A DNA stretch of 64,000 nt from Acanthornis magna (lineage: Eukaryota > Chordata > Aves > Passeriformes > Acanthizidae). Position 1 is the stretch's first letter. Every line of letters starts with the position of its first letter. Where the stretch lies: the NCBI GenBank assembly GCA_036785705.1, contig JAWUZG010000056.1:11518501-11582500 (forward strand), written 5' to 3'. Made by a program: the position numbers and the translations under genes. Under the pieces are notes generated by a model. That model was not told the DNA's origin, did not search any database, and saw only the letters and a program-made list of their open reading frames with translations. Below, piece by piece: positions 45,301 through 57,700 of this stretch.

Positions 45301-46746
45301 CTTGCTGGGGAAACACTGATCGATACACGGAGAGCCGCGAGAACAAGCAGTTCAAAGTCGCATCCAGCGGCAGAACCGTGGTCCAAGGCACAGCCTGTGG
45401 CACTGGGAACCTGGAGTCCCCAAGGAAGCAAGGAGCAACATCTGCTTCAGAGTGACTCAAACACTGCACCAAGGTTTCAGCTGGCAAAATGGTGCCTCCC
45501 ATCTGACAAATCACTTCAAACATTGTCCAGTAGCCACCATGATCCGGGCATTCGATCAGCTGAAATAAAAGTAACAGACAAGTCTCAAGTTAAGGTTGAC
45601 AGTGAGAGAACCTTCAGGCAAACAATAAAGACTGCATGCTTTAAGCAAAGCTGGCATATGAAACGTATCCAGCGCATCTAAACACAATGCCTTCCGAGTG
45701 TTTTTATGGACTTTATCAGCCTTCGTAGGAACCTGATAACGTTAATACTGTTCTCAGTGAATTAAAAGATAGAAATATTTTCAAACTGTTTTTTTAAAAT
45801 GTTATCCACTAAACTATCAGCCTGCTTATCTGCAATTCTGAACAGCTGTAACCCCCCCGAAATCAAAGCACAAGACATCCCACCAATAAACACTGTACAG
45901 CTACTCTGCTGCAGCTGTATCTCAGTCTCCACGTGGATGATTCCATTCCAGATTTCAGTCCCTTGCTGAAGATTATATGGCAGTAAGCGAACCTTGGCGC
46001 GATTCCCTATCACCCAAAGACTATTTATGCCGGAAAGCTGCGTGGCAGATGTCCCGCTAGCGCTCACAGATGAAAGCTGCACGGTGCAACCTCGTTACCT
46101 GAGCCCAGTCGGCAGTGTCCACCCAGAACAGAGTGATTTTCTGCTCCGCAAGCAACTCCTGGACACTCTTGGGCAGGAGTTTCTCCGCCAGCTCCTGCGC
46201 CGTGGGCGGCTCTTCAGCGGAGGAGGGGGCATCGTTTCCCGACAAGAACTGCCGGAGCTCTCTCCGCGAGTGCGGGCAGGGGGAGAAAAGGAACACGGCA
46301 TTCACGAAGCCCTCGGGCGGCGCCTCCGGGGGTTCTCGGGCGGCCAGCCCCGTCCTGCGGCTCCTGCGGGCGGGCTTGGCGGGGGACGCGATCTCTGGGC
46401 GATCCCACTGGAAGTCGAGTAGTGTCTCCTTGAGCCCGCTGTGTGTGAGGGCTGCGCGCGGCGCGGGGCCGGGAAGGGCGGCGGGGGCCCGTGCCCCGAG
46501 CCGCTCCGCCAGCTCCTCCTCGAACCGCTCCCATGCGCGGGGCCCCGGCGGACGGAACCCGCCGCCCCGCGAGGCGCCACCGCGGCCGCCGAGCGAGTCG
46601 AAGAAGCGGAAAGCCCAGCGAAGGCGGGAGAGGCCAAAGCGGCAGCTCAGGAGGGTGAGGAGGCGGAGGGCGCCGCGCTGGAGCCGCTCGCGGCGCGCAG
46701 GGCCGGCGGTGTCCAGCAGAAACACGACGCTGTGCGAGCACGACAT
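30313..46746 (-). CDS. TICRR: Treslin / TOPBP1-interacting checkpoint and replication regulator
   Basis: TICRR is the vertebrate Sld3 relative that, once phosphorylated by CDK, binds TOPBP1 and allows CDC45 loading at origins. Twenty-two exons on the minus strand: 46099-46746, 45274-45559, 44434-44675, 43942-44185, 43621-43756, 42764-42906, 41842-42054, 41291-41439, 40456-40550, 40004-40097, 39756-39835, 39162-39398, 38639-38735, 38349-38421, 37509-37649, 36991-37078, 36423-36484, 35455-35610, 34558-34715, 32059-34348, 30761-30865, 30313-30431. They sum to 1951 aa (human 1910). The start is ATG 46746 ([15 protein letters not shown]). Conserved blocks include [10 protein letters not shown] with [13 protein letters not shown] and RTRSAKKRR. 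Both CDK sites that bind TOPBP1 in human are kept, in AETPLHK (T971) and [11 protein letters not shown] (S1016). The 2.3 kb exon 20 carries [14 protein letters not shown], and the protein ends [17 protein letters not shown]. The intron after 40004 uses a GC donor. Confidence 0.97.
45250..45267 (-). repeat. A18 tract just inside TICRR intron 2
   Basis: Eighteen T on + (A on the transcript strand) start six bases after the exon 2 donor GT. The exon border at 45274 is still supported by phase and homology. Confidence 0.85.
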
Positions 46747-46823
46747 GGCGCTCACCCCTCACGCCACCGCCGCCATCGCCCGCCCGGTACGGCCGCTCGC
46801 GCCCTCGCCTCGCGCACGCCCCC

Positions 46824-46977
46824 ATTGGCTGTCGCGGCGTGCCCGCCCCGCCCACTTTTTGCGCCTCGCTCTCCCATTGGCAGGGAACGGGGAGCGGAGG
46901 GGCGGAGCTACGCGGCTGCTCGCACGGCGCTCTCCGCTGATTGGCCGGCCGCGCGGGGAGTGCAGCCATCCCATTGG
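46824..46977 (-). promoter_or_regulatory. Four CCAAT boxes upstream of TICRR
   Basis: ATTGG on + (CCAAT on the TICRR strand) occurs at 46824-46828, 46876-46880, 46940-46944 and 46973-46977. All four have the same orientation, 78-231 bp upstream of the start codon, in a CpG-rich TATA-less promoter. Arrays of NF-Y CCAAT boxes are typical of cell-cycle genes, which suits an S-phase factor. Binding is inferred from the motifs only. Confidence 0.75.
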
Positions 46978-47077
46978 TGAGATCCTGTGACGAATGGGGC
47001 GGGGCCAGCGCGCGGACGGAGCCGATTTGCCGTCGCCGCCGGTTTAAAATTTAAAGCCGGCAGGCGGCGCGTAAGGG

Positions 47078-47108
47078 TGACGTCACCGTGCATGAGGTTA
47101 TGACGTCA
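47078..47108. promoter_or_regulatory. Two full CRE/ATF palindromes
   Basis: TGACGTCA occurs at 47078-47085 and again at 47101-47108, start to start 23 bp. Both are perfect CREB/ATF consensus octamers in the same CpG-rich block as the TICRR promoter, 332-362 bp upstream of its start codon. They could serve TICRR or an unrecognised plus-strand transcript. Confidence 0.75.
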
Positions 47109-47350
47109 CCGCGGCGGTTGGAGAGGTCCCGCAGAGAAGGTGGCGGTGGCAGCGGCAGCGCTTGCCGGGCACCGGGGGGATCCTGGGGCTGAGCCACGAC
47201 ACCGGCCCGGTCCTGCCCGCCCTGTACCCGGGCAGTCTCTTCTAGTGCCGCTAGAGGTCCACGCCTGTCCGCACACCGGCACCTCCCCATCCCTGTTACC
47301 GATCAACCGCCCGTGGGCAGGAGAGACAGGAAGGGACAGGCAGAGCCTGC

Positions 47351-47452
47351 CCGGAGGGTCCTGCCGATACAGCATCCTCCTCCCCGAGCCTCCCCGGAGG
47401 GTCCTGCCGGTACAGCATCCTCCTCCCCGAGCCTTCCCGGAGGACAGCAGGG
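47351..47452. repeat. 43-bp tandem duplication
   Basis: Two nearly identical 43-bp copies begin at 47351 and 47394 (each starts ccggagggtcctgccg), with a third partial copy from 47437. Only a few positions differ, so it looks recent. Confidence 0.9.
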
Positions 47453-47521
47453 ACAGCCCAGGGCCCGTATGGATGAAAGTCTGATTCAAATTCAGATTAC
47501 GTATTAGAAAAAACAATTCAC

Positions 47522-47702
47522 TGTTCGGGTGGTCAGGCGTTGGAATAGGTTGCTCAGATGGAGTCACCACCACTGGAGGTGTTCAAGAGGCATGTGGATC
47601 TGGCATTGGGTGATACGGTTTAGGGGTTACAGTGATAGTACTGTGTTGATGGTTGGACTTGATCGTAAAGGTCTCTTCGAACCTTGACGATTCTATGAAA
47701 AG
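47522..47702 (+). mobile_element. CR1 LINE 3' end
   Basis: The sequence follows the CR1 3' consensus: 'ttggaataggttgctcag', 'ggagtcaccaccactggagg', 'tgttcaagaggcatgtggat', 'ctggcattgggtgatacgg', 'gatggttggacttgatcg', 'taaaggtctcttcgaacc', then the terminal gattctatg. It is a 5'-truncated fragment about 0.8 kb upstream of the TICRR start codon. Confidence 0.9.
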
Positions 47703-50700
47703 GGTAGGGCCACGACACCTGGACAAGGGCTAATGCTTGTGGAGGACAAAGACCCTGGGTTGTCAACTGCCTTGTCCAGGAGCATCCCCTCCCTGCAGGG
47801 CTTGAAGCACATCTTGCCCCAAGATGTCAGTGGTCCAGGTGTGATCACACTGGGTAACGGCAGAGGAAGCCCCACTGAGCAGAGCCACCCAGGTGTCCAC
47901 TCCACCCTCACCTCCAGAGCTTGAATGTCCCAGCCCGAACCAGTGTCACCAGCAGGCAGTCGTATTTATAAGGCAACAAAGAGAAGCGGGCACTAAACCA
48001 CCCATTCAACTCTGCTGGTGACTGTGAACACAAGTGGGTTTAATGAGCTGGAACAAGGAGCTGATCCACTCTGGTGCGCAGGACTAACCTGCCACCAAGA
48101 GCAAGAGAAGGACAACAGGTCTCCCTGACTGAAAGTGTGGGGGGCAGCTTGCAGCCTTGGGGATGTGGGCTCCCTGGGACGCCATGGGTCTCTTCTCGTG
48201 GCCAGGGGTTAATATCTCGTGCTGCTTGCCAATGTATCGCTCTGCTGTTTGAGCCCTGAAGAAGAGCCAAGCGCACCATGTCACTGCCATTGTCCAGCCA
48301 CTGGCCTCTGTCCCAGCAGCCCGCTGAGGACACTTAGCAGAGTGTGACCAAAACCTGCCTTATCACAGTCCACCTAGGACCAGAAATAAACCCAGGGCAA
48401 AGGGGAGTTTCCCAACAAACTCTGGCACCTTCCAACACAGAAACTGCTGCTGGCTACTCAAACTCCTTCTCTTTTCCTGCCCACTACAGTGTATTTGCTC
48501 TGGAAGGCTATCCAGCTCTTGGGAAAGCCAGCAGAGGTGTTGGCTGAGCCCAGGCAACGGTGTTTCCCAGTGTGACAGCCAGAGTTTCTCACACCTCTGC
48601 TTCTTGTGCTGTCCTGTGTTTGTGCTGCTTATGGAGACATTTGCCCTCTCTGCCTGCTCCACAAGGACACCAACTTCCCTCCCAAACAGTCCTTGGGTTC
48701 TTTCTGGACAATCATTTACTTGCTGCTAAATGCTGTTTCTTGGGAGGAAGGAGACGGCATGAGAAAAATAATTTGTAAATTTGGCTCATGTGTGGCTGAC
48801 ACATGGATCCAGATAGGAATTTTTTTAACTTAAAAAAGTCTCACTTTATTTTGGCCCATTTCCAACATTTATCTCCAAGGGATACTTAATGGGGGGGGGG
48901 CTGAAGCAAGGGCTGAGAAAACACAGACCTGTGTGAATTTATCTCCCATCATAGCACCATTCTGTCCTGCTCCAGTGGAAAGTTCGTTTGCCTTTCTGCT
49001 GAGCCAATAAAAAAAAAAAAGTTTTGTTTTGTATTGACTCAGATGCTTTGCTTTCAGGTCACTCCTCAAGGACCTGCCCAAGCAACAAGTCACCTTTGAT
49101 ACTGGGAAATACCCAGAGTCTCCCTTGTGCTGCCTGAAGGCTTCCAAGCCTCCCCAAATCCTCATTTTCCAGTGCCCTCTCCACCCCATGTGCCCAAAGG
49201 CTACTGGTAGTGGCTGCTTTGACCACTAATTCTGGGGAGCACCCATTCCCCTCTATCCAGAGTGAAGCTGCCCCAAGGCCTCCAGGCAAGAGGGAGGGAT
49301 TTCTGTGTGCTTTAGATTTTGTCTCTACATCTTTCAAATATTTTTAGTGCTCATAAAACTGAGAAACTGGGAGAAACCCAGCTGGGACCAGAATTGTACA
49401 ACCCTCACCCAAAGCAACTAAGACCTGGCCACTGCCAGACCTAGTCCCACATCTCTTAAGCAGAAAGGTAAACATATCTTCTTCCCCAGCATCATCCCAG
49501 TGATTTTTTGGGGAAACCTGTCAGCTCTTACTTGTGTTGGGCACGATGGGCAAAATTCCATGGTGGAGCAAGCTCACACCAGCCTGAATTTTCCAACAAG
49601 ATATTAAAGCACCCTGACATTTGTGACTGGGGCATGGTGAAACCTGCCCTGTGTGTCCCACCACACAGTTGGGTACCTCATAGGGTGGATGCAATGGTGG
49701 TCTAACCCATCATAGGAAGTGCTCTGCCAGCATTGCTGCAGACACAAGTGCTGGCATGGCCCCGTCAGCCTTCCCAGTGTTATCCTGGCCCTGAAAAGGG
49801 GCCTGAAGACAAGCTGGTCTTTTAATGGGCTCTCACAGCATGGGCAGCCAGTGGAGCATGCCAGCCCTGATGGGACTGCAGTGACAAAGTGCTGATCTGC
49901 AGGTTGATAAGGAGGGGCAGTGCCAGGCAGTGCAGCAAGGTGAGACTATCAGGCCAGCAGAAAAGCCATTAGTCTTTATTCCCAGCCTCCACACGTAGGG
50001 AGAGGGGCTGGGGGACAGCAGGTGGGACAGAATTGCTGCCTCCTGAGGCTGCACAAGCTGCTTTTCTGGAGACCCTGCCATTTCAGTGATGCTATAGATT
50101 AGAAAAGCTCTGCAGTTACTCTTTTGCTAGAGTAATAACAAAGCATAGCTGCTGGTGGCTACAATACCTAAGCAAGTTCCCTTTTGTTTTAAAACACTGC
50201 TCTGTGCTACCTTTTTCGAGGTGTCCAAGGGCTGCTCTAGGGCAGGGCAGAATACTGGTCCTACCACGTAGTTGGCATGAGAACACGCAACTGTCAACAG
50301 TGTTCCAGCAATTAGAGCTCAAGCATTGTTTGGGGATTTCAGCTTCTTTCTAGCTGGAGATCTTTTGTTTCCTGGTGTGTACAGCTGAGACTGCCCTGCA
50401 GAAACCCTGTGTAATGGGAGACCCAAAAACATACCCTGAGCAGCATCGCTCGAGGGAGTGCTCGTCCTTCAGACAACAGCAACATCCTCTTGCTTTAGGT
50501 GTCCCCCACCAAGTGACCCCAGTCACATGAAGCTCTGCTCATGCAGGGTGAGGGCTAAGGCAGATGGGTTTCTCTCTTTTTCCAAGTGCTGTCTCTATCC
50601 TGCTGCCTGCACGGGGTTCAAATGAGGTTGGAGAATGACTTTGTGTGGCCGTCAGTCTCTTCAAGACCATCCACAGCATTTTTCTGCCATCTGTCATTTT

Positions 50701-51677
50701 GAGAAGAAAGCAAACAAGAAAAAATAATAAACTGAAATTATTGCCTAATCAACGCCGAAATCAGTGCTGCTTGCTCAGCCTGCGGGCCACAATTAGATGC
50801 CATCAGCAAATTTGGGCAGCTTGCCTGGGCTGCAGTCTTTCATCTCTTGAAGACTGACAGGCATCCCAGGGATCTGGAGGCAGAGGAAGGAGCTGGGATC
50901 CGTTTGAAGGACTTTCCCAGCTCTTTGGGGAAAGAGCACATAATTCAAAACAGTAGGAAAAATGGAGTTTTGTGTTTATGTTTGTTAATTAAAGGAAGTC
51001 CCATGCCAGAGGAGGGGACGTTTAGGCCTCCAGAACCATCTCACGGTATTGTCCTGGTTATGCACCCCCAGTGCAGTTTGTCTTGCCAGGAGGATGCTCT
51101 GGGTTAATCACTTCGGGAAATTATGGAACACGTGTCACTTGAATATCCTTACAGCTCTGTGGCAGCCTTGACAGGGCCGCTCTGTGTCTGTGCACGCATG
51201 CAGGATCTTGGTACCTGGTTTGAAGCACACACTTTTCTCCTGTTCTGCACCGCAGTTGCTTTCGCAAAAGTCGAGAGCTGGAGCAAAGGGCACCCTGCCT
51301 TCACCCTCAGTGCCAGATGGGGAAGGGAGCTTGCAGAGCTGGGGAGGAGGGTGAGGGGAGCACCCAGAGCCGGGAGGGAGGGGACAGCAGGGATCAGGGT
51401 GCTCCTGCCAGGGCAGGGAAGGGGTGTGGGACTGGGCAGAGCAGGGGGCTGGACACTCTGGCTCCACTCCCCACTCACACTGGTCTCCACATCTGCTCGT
51501 CCCCGTGGAGGCAGGGCTCAGAGGTGCTGGGAGCAGCTCAGAGGAAAGGTGCTGAAGCCTGTCCCTCCTCCCAGGGAGGAAGGTGGGTTAGAGGAACAAG
51601 GCTGCTGAAGCTCCAGTGCTCTGAAATGTGATCCTGCCGCAGGCACCTCCCTGGGCCCCACCTCGCCCTCTCTGACC

Positions 51678-51684
51678 TATATAT
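51678..51684 (+). promoter_or_regulatory. Candidate TATA box of RHCG
   Basis: TATATAT lies 94 bases upstream of the RHCG start codon in otherwise GC-rich sequence, a plausible TATA position for a tissue-restricted gene with a short 5' UTR. Confidence 0.55.
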
Positions 51685-51771
51685 GTGACCGGCCCTGGCT
51701 GGGCACGGGGGACGCGGACTCACACAGTCCCCCGGGAATCTCTGTGGATGGAGAGGCCGCGGCACCAAGGG

Positions 51772-54700
51772 ATGGCGAAGAACACAAACATGCGCTGGCG
51801 GCTCCCGCTCGTGTGCCTTCTCTGGGAGGTGGCCATGATCGTCCTCTTTGGAGTCTTCGTGCGCTTCGGCCCCGAAGTTGATGCACACTGGGAGGAGGAG
51901 AAGAAAGAGATGAACCTGACCAGTGATATAGAGAACGATTTCTACTTCCGATACCCCTGTGAGTATTCTGGAAGCCTAACCCTTGTGCTGGCTGGTCCCC
52001 ATCCCATCCCATCCCATCCCATCCCATCCCATCCCATCCCATCCCATCCCATCCCATCCCATCCATCCCATGCCAACCCATCCCATCCATCCTATCCTGT
52101 CCTGCGGCAGAGCCTATCAGAGGTGATGTCTCCACCAATTGCTAGAAAGTCACGCTCTTGCTTGGAGCTGGTTTGGGGTGCACCAAAGAGCAAGACAAAA
52201 GCCTCGTGGCCCTCCGGTGCCTTGGAGCTCTGTCAGCAGGGTACCGTGACGTCTTTTATCCAGGAATAGGGTTGACGTGTTCCCAACACTCTGTAAGTTT
52301 CAGCTTGCTGCCCTCTCCCTCAGCTCTGGATCAGAGCAAGTCTTTCTGTGCACACAGAGGAACGGCTGTCGAGATCCTGTGACATCTTCCTCCTCTTCCT
52401 CCGTCCACCCCCTCACTTGTGAATTACCCTTTAGCTACTGGCATTTCAATGCCAGAGTCCTCCTAAGCTGCCAGGTTCCCAGGGTTCTTGGGTGTCTGCA
52501 TTGTAGTGACACAGAAATTATTCAGATGGTTGAAGCCCTTCTGGCCAGGCAGTGCCTTTGGGTGGCTTTGATCTCCAGGGCTGGTCATCTTTGTGAGCCT
52601 TTCAGAAAAGGCTGCTTCTGTAGGCAATTGTTTCCAAGGAAGCAACAGGCCTGAGTCATGCATCTATTTAGAACATTTCCATTAAAAACACCTGCTAAAT
52701 CAAAGGAGCTATAGCAACCTGTGGCTGCTGAGGATTAGCTAGTTCAGAAAAGGATTTGCTTACAGAACCCGCTGCTCAGTCAGCCTCCAGGTTCACGTAC
52801 GGCCATGGCTGCTCTGGGCTCTCCCTGGACATCTGCCCTTGGGACCAGCCCCACACAGTTTGGCATGAAGCAGCAGCAGTGCCTGAGGGCTGCTCTTGTC
52901 ACTCGTGTGCTGGGAGGACATCAGGAGTCCAAGAAAGAGCATGTAGGAGCTAAGGAAGTGACATCTCTTCTGTCCTCATATCCCACTACTGCTCTGCAGT
53001 GCCAAATATTCCTCCTCAAAGGGCTGCGTGGATTCACACAACTAGATCAATCTAAGGGCAACTGCTCAGTTTAGCTTTGAATTACATTTCTGTTTCAGAC
53101 CTGTGGAAGGGCTCATGTGCCCAAAAGCACAGCTTTTCTCTCTCCCTTATCTAATCAGAAATATTCTCTCTTTGCAAAGATGGACCAGGATGACAAGGTG
53201 GCCAAGCCCCGGAATTTTAATCCTCGTGTCCATCCAGTGCTGCTCAGAAGAGTGTGGTGGTTGAACACCTGAGGATCATTTGTACCAATGTATCTGCAAC
53301 CACTGCTGTCCACAGGAGCTGTCTGCAATGGCAGAGGGATAGGAGTGACAAACAGATGGGTCCTTCAAGCCAGAGTTGATTGGGAAGGCAGGCAGAGGGA
53401 AATCGTCCTGGTTTCAGGAAGCCAGTGTGTGGTTTAGTCAGTGTTGCCCATTGCCAGGTCCAGTCAGTGTGACAATTCCTTCTCATTTTGGATTGCACAT
53501 GGATATTCCCTAATGGGTGACTCATCTGCTCTCTAGGGAAAAAGAAATTAGATTTTTTTGTCCTGGGTAGCATTCCCAAAGCCCAAACACTTCCTCTTGA
53601 TAGTTATGGCAATTGTCCTGCCACAAAAGCAGGTTTACAAAACCTTTAGGGCACGACAGTGCCTGTGCTGCCTCTGAGTGATAACAATGTTATTCTTACT
53701 AAGGGAAAACAAAGGCAAGGGTTAGAAAAAGGTTTTAGACTGGGTGCGGTTTGAAGAAATATCTGCTCTTCCTCCTGCGTTTGTACAAAGTCTAACACAC
53801 AGTAGGATCCTGTGGGTTTTTGGAAGGCACACTGTCCACAGCTTTAACTCTGACCTGTGTATTTCTGCTTTTAGGATGAAAGAATGAATATATAATGCAA
53901 ATGGCAGCAGATAATTCTAGCTGTATATTGTGCTGCTCACACTGGAGAAGAGAGAGGGGGGAAATGAATACAGCTGCAAAGTCTGTGGGATTGCATGGTA
54001 AAACCACAGTAAGGGAGACTGGTTCTTAGGACATGTGGAGACGTGCTTTTGAAGTGACCTCTGCTGAACAGTGCCAGCTGCAGATCTCATCTCCTTCCTT
54101 TGTTAAGAGTGATTTCATAGGCATGGGGGCATTTTTAAAAGCTAGCAGATTAGCATGGCACTACAAGGCTTAAGCCTGTCCAAATGCTCGTCCTTAAACA
54201 AGTTGTGAAGTCTTTAAAAGCACAAAAGGACAAAAGTCATGGCTTCTGCAGAACTGCACCTCACGCAAGTCTTCACCAGCCCTCAGTGGAAGTAGCAGAT
54301 ACAAGCCCTGTGGGAATGGACCAGGGGCTGATGGATTTTAGCACAGGTTCAGGATAGAGCACACTTGCAATCGCTGAATTTCTTTGCCCTGAGCTTACAC
54401 CCTCTCCGAGGTGCACAGACTTCGTTGGATACAGTGGCTACAATGATTTGTGCACTGCAAAATGCAGAACTTGCTGGTTTAGCTCCATCAATGCTGCGTT
54501 TATCTGCTCTACAGAGTGGATTTGCTGGTGGGAGTCTCCCAGGGGGAATCCCAGCCTTGGGTCTCCTGTTCTTTCCATGGGCTGAGTAGCCTGCAGTGTG
54601 AGGGTTTGCATGGTTCAATTTGTAAGTATGCGAACATTTCAGCTCACTTAATTGCAAAGCAATGCTTATCTGATAGAAACGTGCAGCATTAAAGAGTACA

Positions 54701-57700
54701 GCAGGTTTACTGCACCAAGAAGGTCTTTCAAGAGACTCACACAGATCTGGTTTCCCCGGGGGAAGGGCATCTGAGGGGCTCGAGTGAGCAGGTCTGACTA
54801 CTAGTGGGAAGAACTGGGTCTCTCTGGTTTAAGCACTAAAAATCTCAGAAGGTGGGTTTCTGGTCTCAAGGGTATTTTGCCACTCATTTCCAAAGCATTT
54901 AAAAATGTATTTGTAAACTTTCCTTGGTCTTGTGCTCTCCTTGCTCAGAGCCATCACCAGGACCCTGCAGTGAATGGACCTACCCAAAATGACCATTTAT
55001 GTGTTTTAACAAAACTTCACTGTTCATTTTACATGACATTTTTAAAGTTTTTTACAAAAGGGGGAAAAAAAACCTGAATAGAAAAATGTTTTCCTCTGCA
55101 CACTCCATTAGTCTCAGGTCTTCTCTTGCACATAGCCTTTAATAAATATTTACTTTAAAGACTGAGCCTTTTATCCAAAAGCCAGTTTCCAAAAGCTGAG
55201 CCATTTTCTGATTTAAAAATGTGGGGACATGAGGCAAACACTCTTGAGTTTCCCCCCTACTGCTACTGATGTAATTAGTTTCTTTTCAACACCAAATGCA
55301 AGTGACATCTGCAGCCCTGCTGTCCTCACAGAGCTGACAATCCCTTCCCTCTACACAGCTTTCCAGGATGTCCATGTGATGATCTTTGTGGGCTTTGGCT
55401 TCCTCATGACATTCCTCAAGCGCTATGGATTTGGAGCTGTGGGTTTCAATTTCCTCCTTGCTGCCTTTGGGATCCAGTGGGCTCTCCTGATGCAAGGCTG
55501 GTTCCACTCTTTCAAGAATGGGAAGATCCTCATTGGAGTGGAGAAGTAAGGAGGACATGGGCTCTGGGATGGCACCTCTTGACTGGCCAGTGGAGGAGCT
55601 GGAACGGGAGCCAAGCAGTTGACAACACCTGTCCCTCAGTTATGTCAAATACAAATCAGTCTCTAAACTGTTGTCTTGCCTCCACTTGCTTTCCTCCTTT
55701 TAGTCCAAAGGTACCTGCCATTGTGGTGGTACTGCTCAAAGGGAAACTTGAGCCGAGTGTCACCCCTTAGTGCCAAGCCAAGCACCACGGATGCTAGTGC
55801 TGAGAACATGTATTATCCACGTTACCTGAATAATGTGGGAGTGCAAGGATGGGAGGAAGGTCAGTGGGAAATCCAGGGATGTCTCCTAATCACTTCTTTG
55901 TCTTCAGGTGGGATCTCTAGAGCTGGATGAAGGTGCGAGTGATTCATAGAGGAATATTTCCTTATTGAACCACAATTTTCCTTCCCTTTTTCCAGCCTGA
56001 TCAATGCTGACTTCTGCGTGGGCTCTGTGTGCATCGCCTTTGGGGCAATCCTGGGCAAAACCAGCCCCATCCAGCTCCTCGTCATGACTTTGTTTCAAGT
56101 CACACTCTTTTCAGTGAATGAGTACATCCTCCTCAACCTTCTTCATGTAAGGCTTTAGGTAGTACCCGCTTTGTTCTGCTCCTTCCTCTCTGCACCTCTC
56201 CAAACTGTCTCCTTTTGCTACAGCTCTACCAAGCTACTGCCTTCATAAGCATTTAAAATGCAAGAATTCAGGCAGTAAAAGCAGACAGAGGGGCAGTGGG
56301 TCATACTTCCCTGAGAAGGGAGATGATCTGGGGCTTTTCACATAAGCCTGGAAATCCAGGAGCACTGGGCCCCTCTGTCAAGTGGGCAGACAAGCCAGGC
56401 ACGATGCAAATCAGGCCTCAGCTCCAGAATGAGTGGACATTGCAGAAACAAATCTCTGTTTTCCCATGGCTGCAGGTAAAGGATGCGGGTGGCTCCATGA
56501 CCATTCACACCTTCGGAGCCTACTTTGGCCTCACAGTGACACGAATCCTGTACAGACCCAACCTGGAGCAGAGTAAGGACAAGCAGGGCTCCGTGTACCA
56601 CTCTGACATCTTTGCTATGATCGGTGAGTCAGACCTCATCTTGGGGGTGCTGCTACATGGGGACCACTCAGCTGCAGAGGGCTGGTTCCTCCTGTGTCTC
56701 TGGGAAAACCTGAAACCAGGATATGGAGTTGAGGAGCTCTGTATCCCAGAGGTCTTTCACCTTTCTGAGTTACTCAGCTCCCTTCATCAGTGGCTGGGCT
56801 GAGATGGTGCCTGGGAAGACAGGGATGCATTTTGGTTCCCTTTCTCTGCCAGCCTTCCCTGATGCTGGTCTCATCATGCAGGGTGTGACTTCGGGGCAGC
56901 AGAACTATGGGATGTAATTTCTCCCTGTGCAGAAATATCTTCTTTAGAGATTATTTTTCAGTCCCTGTATTCTCTCTTTTCCCTTTCTCTTCCTCATCCC
57001 ATCTTCCCCATCCCACCAGGTACCCTGTACCTATGGATGTACTGGCCCAGTTTTAACTCAGCCATTTCTGATCACGGCGATGCCCAGCACCGGTCTGCTG
57101 TTAACACATACTGCTCGCTGGCCGCCTGTGTCCTCACCACGATGGCCTTCTCCAGCATGCTGCAAAAGAAGGGCAAGCTTGACATGGTAAGAGGGGAGCA
57201 GAGAGCCCTGCACTGCCCAGGGGACACATAATGAGGTTGATCAACGGTCCAGGAAACAATTGGCACTTGTCCTTTGCTGAACAGACACAGGGTTTCAGGG
57301 CATGATGGTGAAGCCAGCATCCAGGCAGAAACTCTGAGGTTATATCGAATAAGAAAGTGGGAATGAGTCTTGCAGTGCTTGAGGTGTGGGGTGATGTTTT
57401 GCCTGTGGTCAGTCACAGCAGGGTCTGGGCTTGGTCTGCTGGGCATGTTGCAGAGCCCTTTGGCAGTGCTCCCCAGCAAACAGGGTCTGCACAGCAGCTC
57501 GTGAGCAATCGGGGGGTGACTTGTACTTGTTAGATGTGTAGGTGACATGTCTCTGTGACAGCAGAGCTTGCATGACACACGGGTGAGACAATTTCCATCT
57601 CATCACAACTCCCCACCCATATCTGTGGATGCAAAGAACGTGTGTGGTACGGGGAGTGGGAGTCTATGTGCACCTGTGCTACAGACAGAAGCTGCTTGTT

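Larger units (their letters stand above)
47111..51677. other. TICRR-RHCG spacer
   Basis: No gene is supported. It holds the GC-rich edge of the TICRR CpG island, a 43-bp duplication, a CR1 fragment, and homopolymers near 48890-48900 (G) and 49008-49020 (A). Open frames around 48040-48333, 49059-49337 and 51123-51600 lack recognisable protein features. Confidence 0.55.

Noticed and set aside
46115..46990. 291-codon plus-strand frame opposite TICRR exon 1
   Set aside because: It is an Arg/Ala/Pro-rich shadow of the CpG island and the real TICRR first exon on the other strand.
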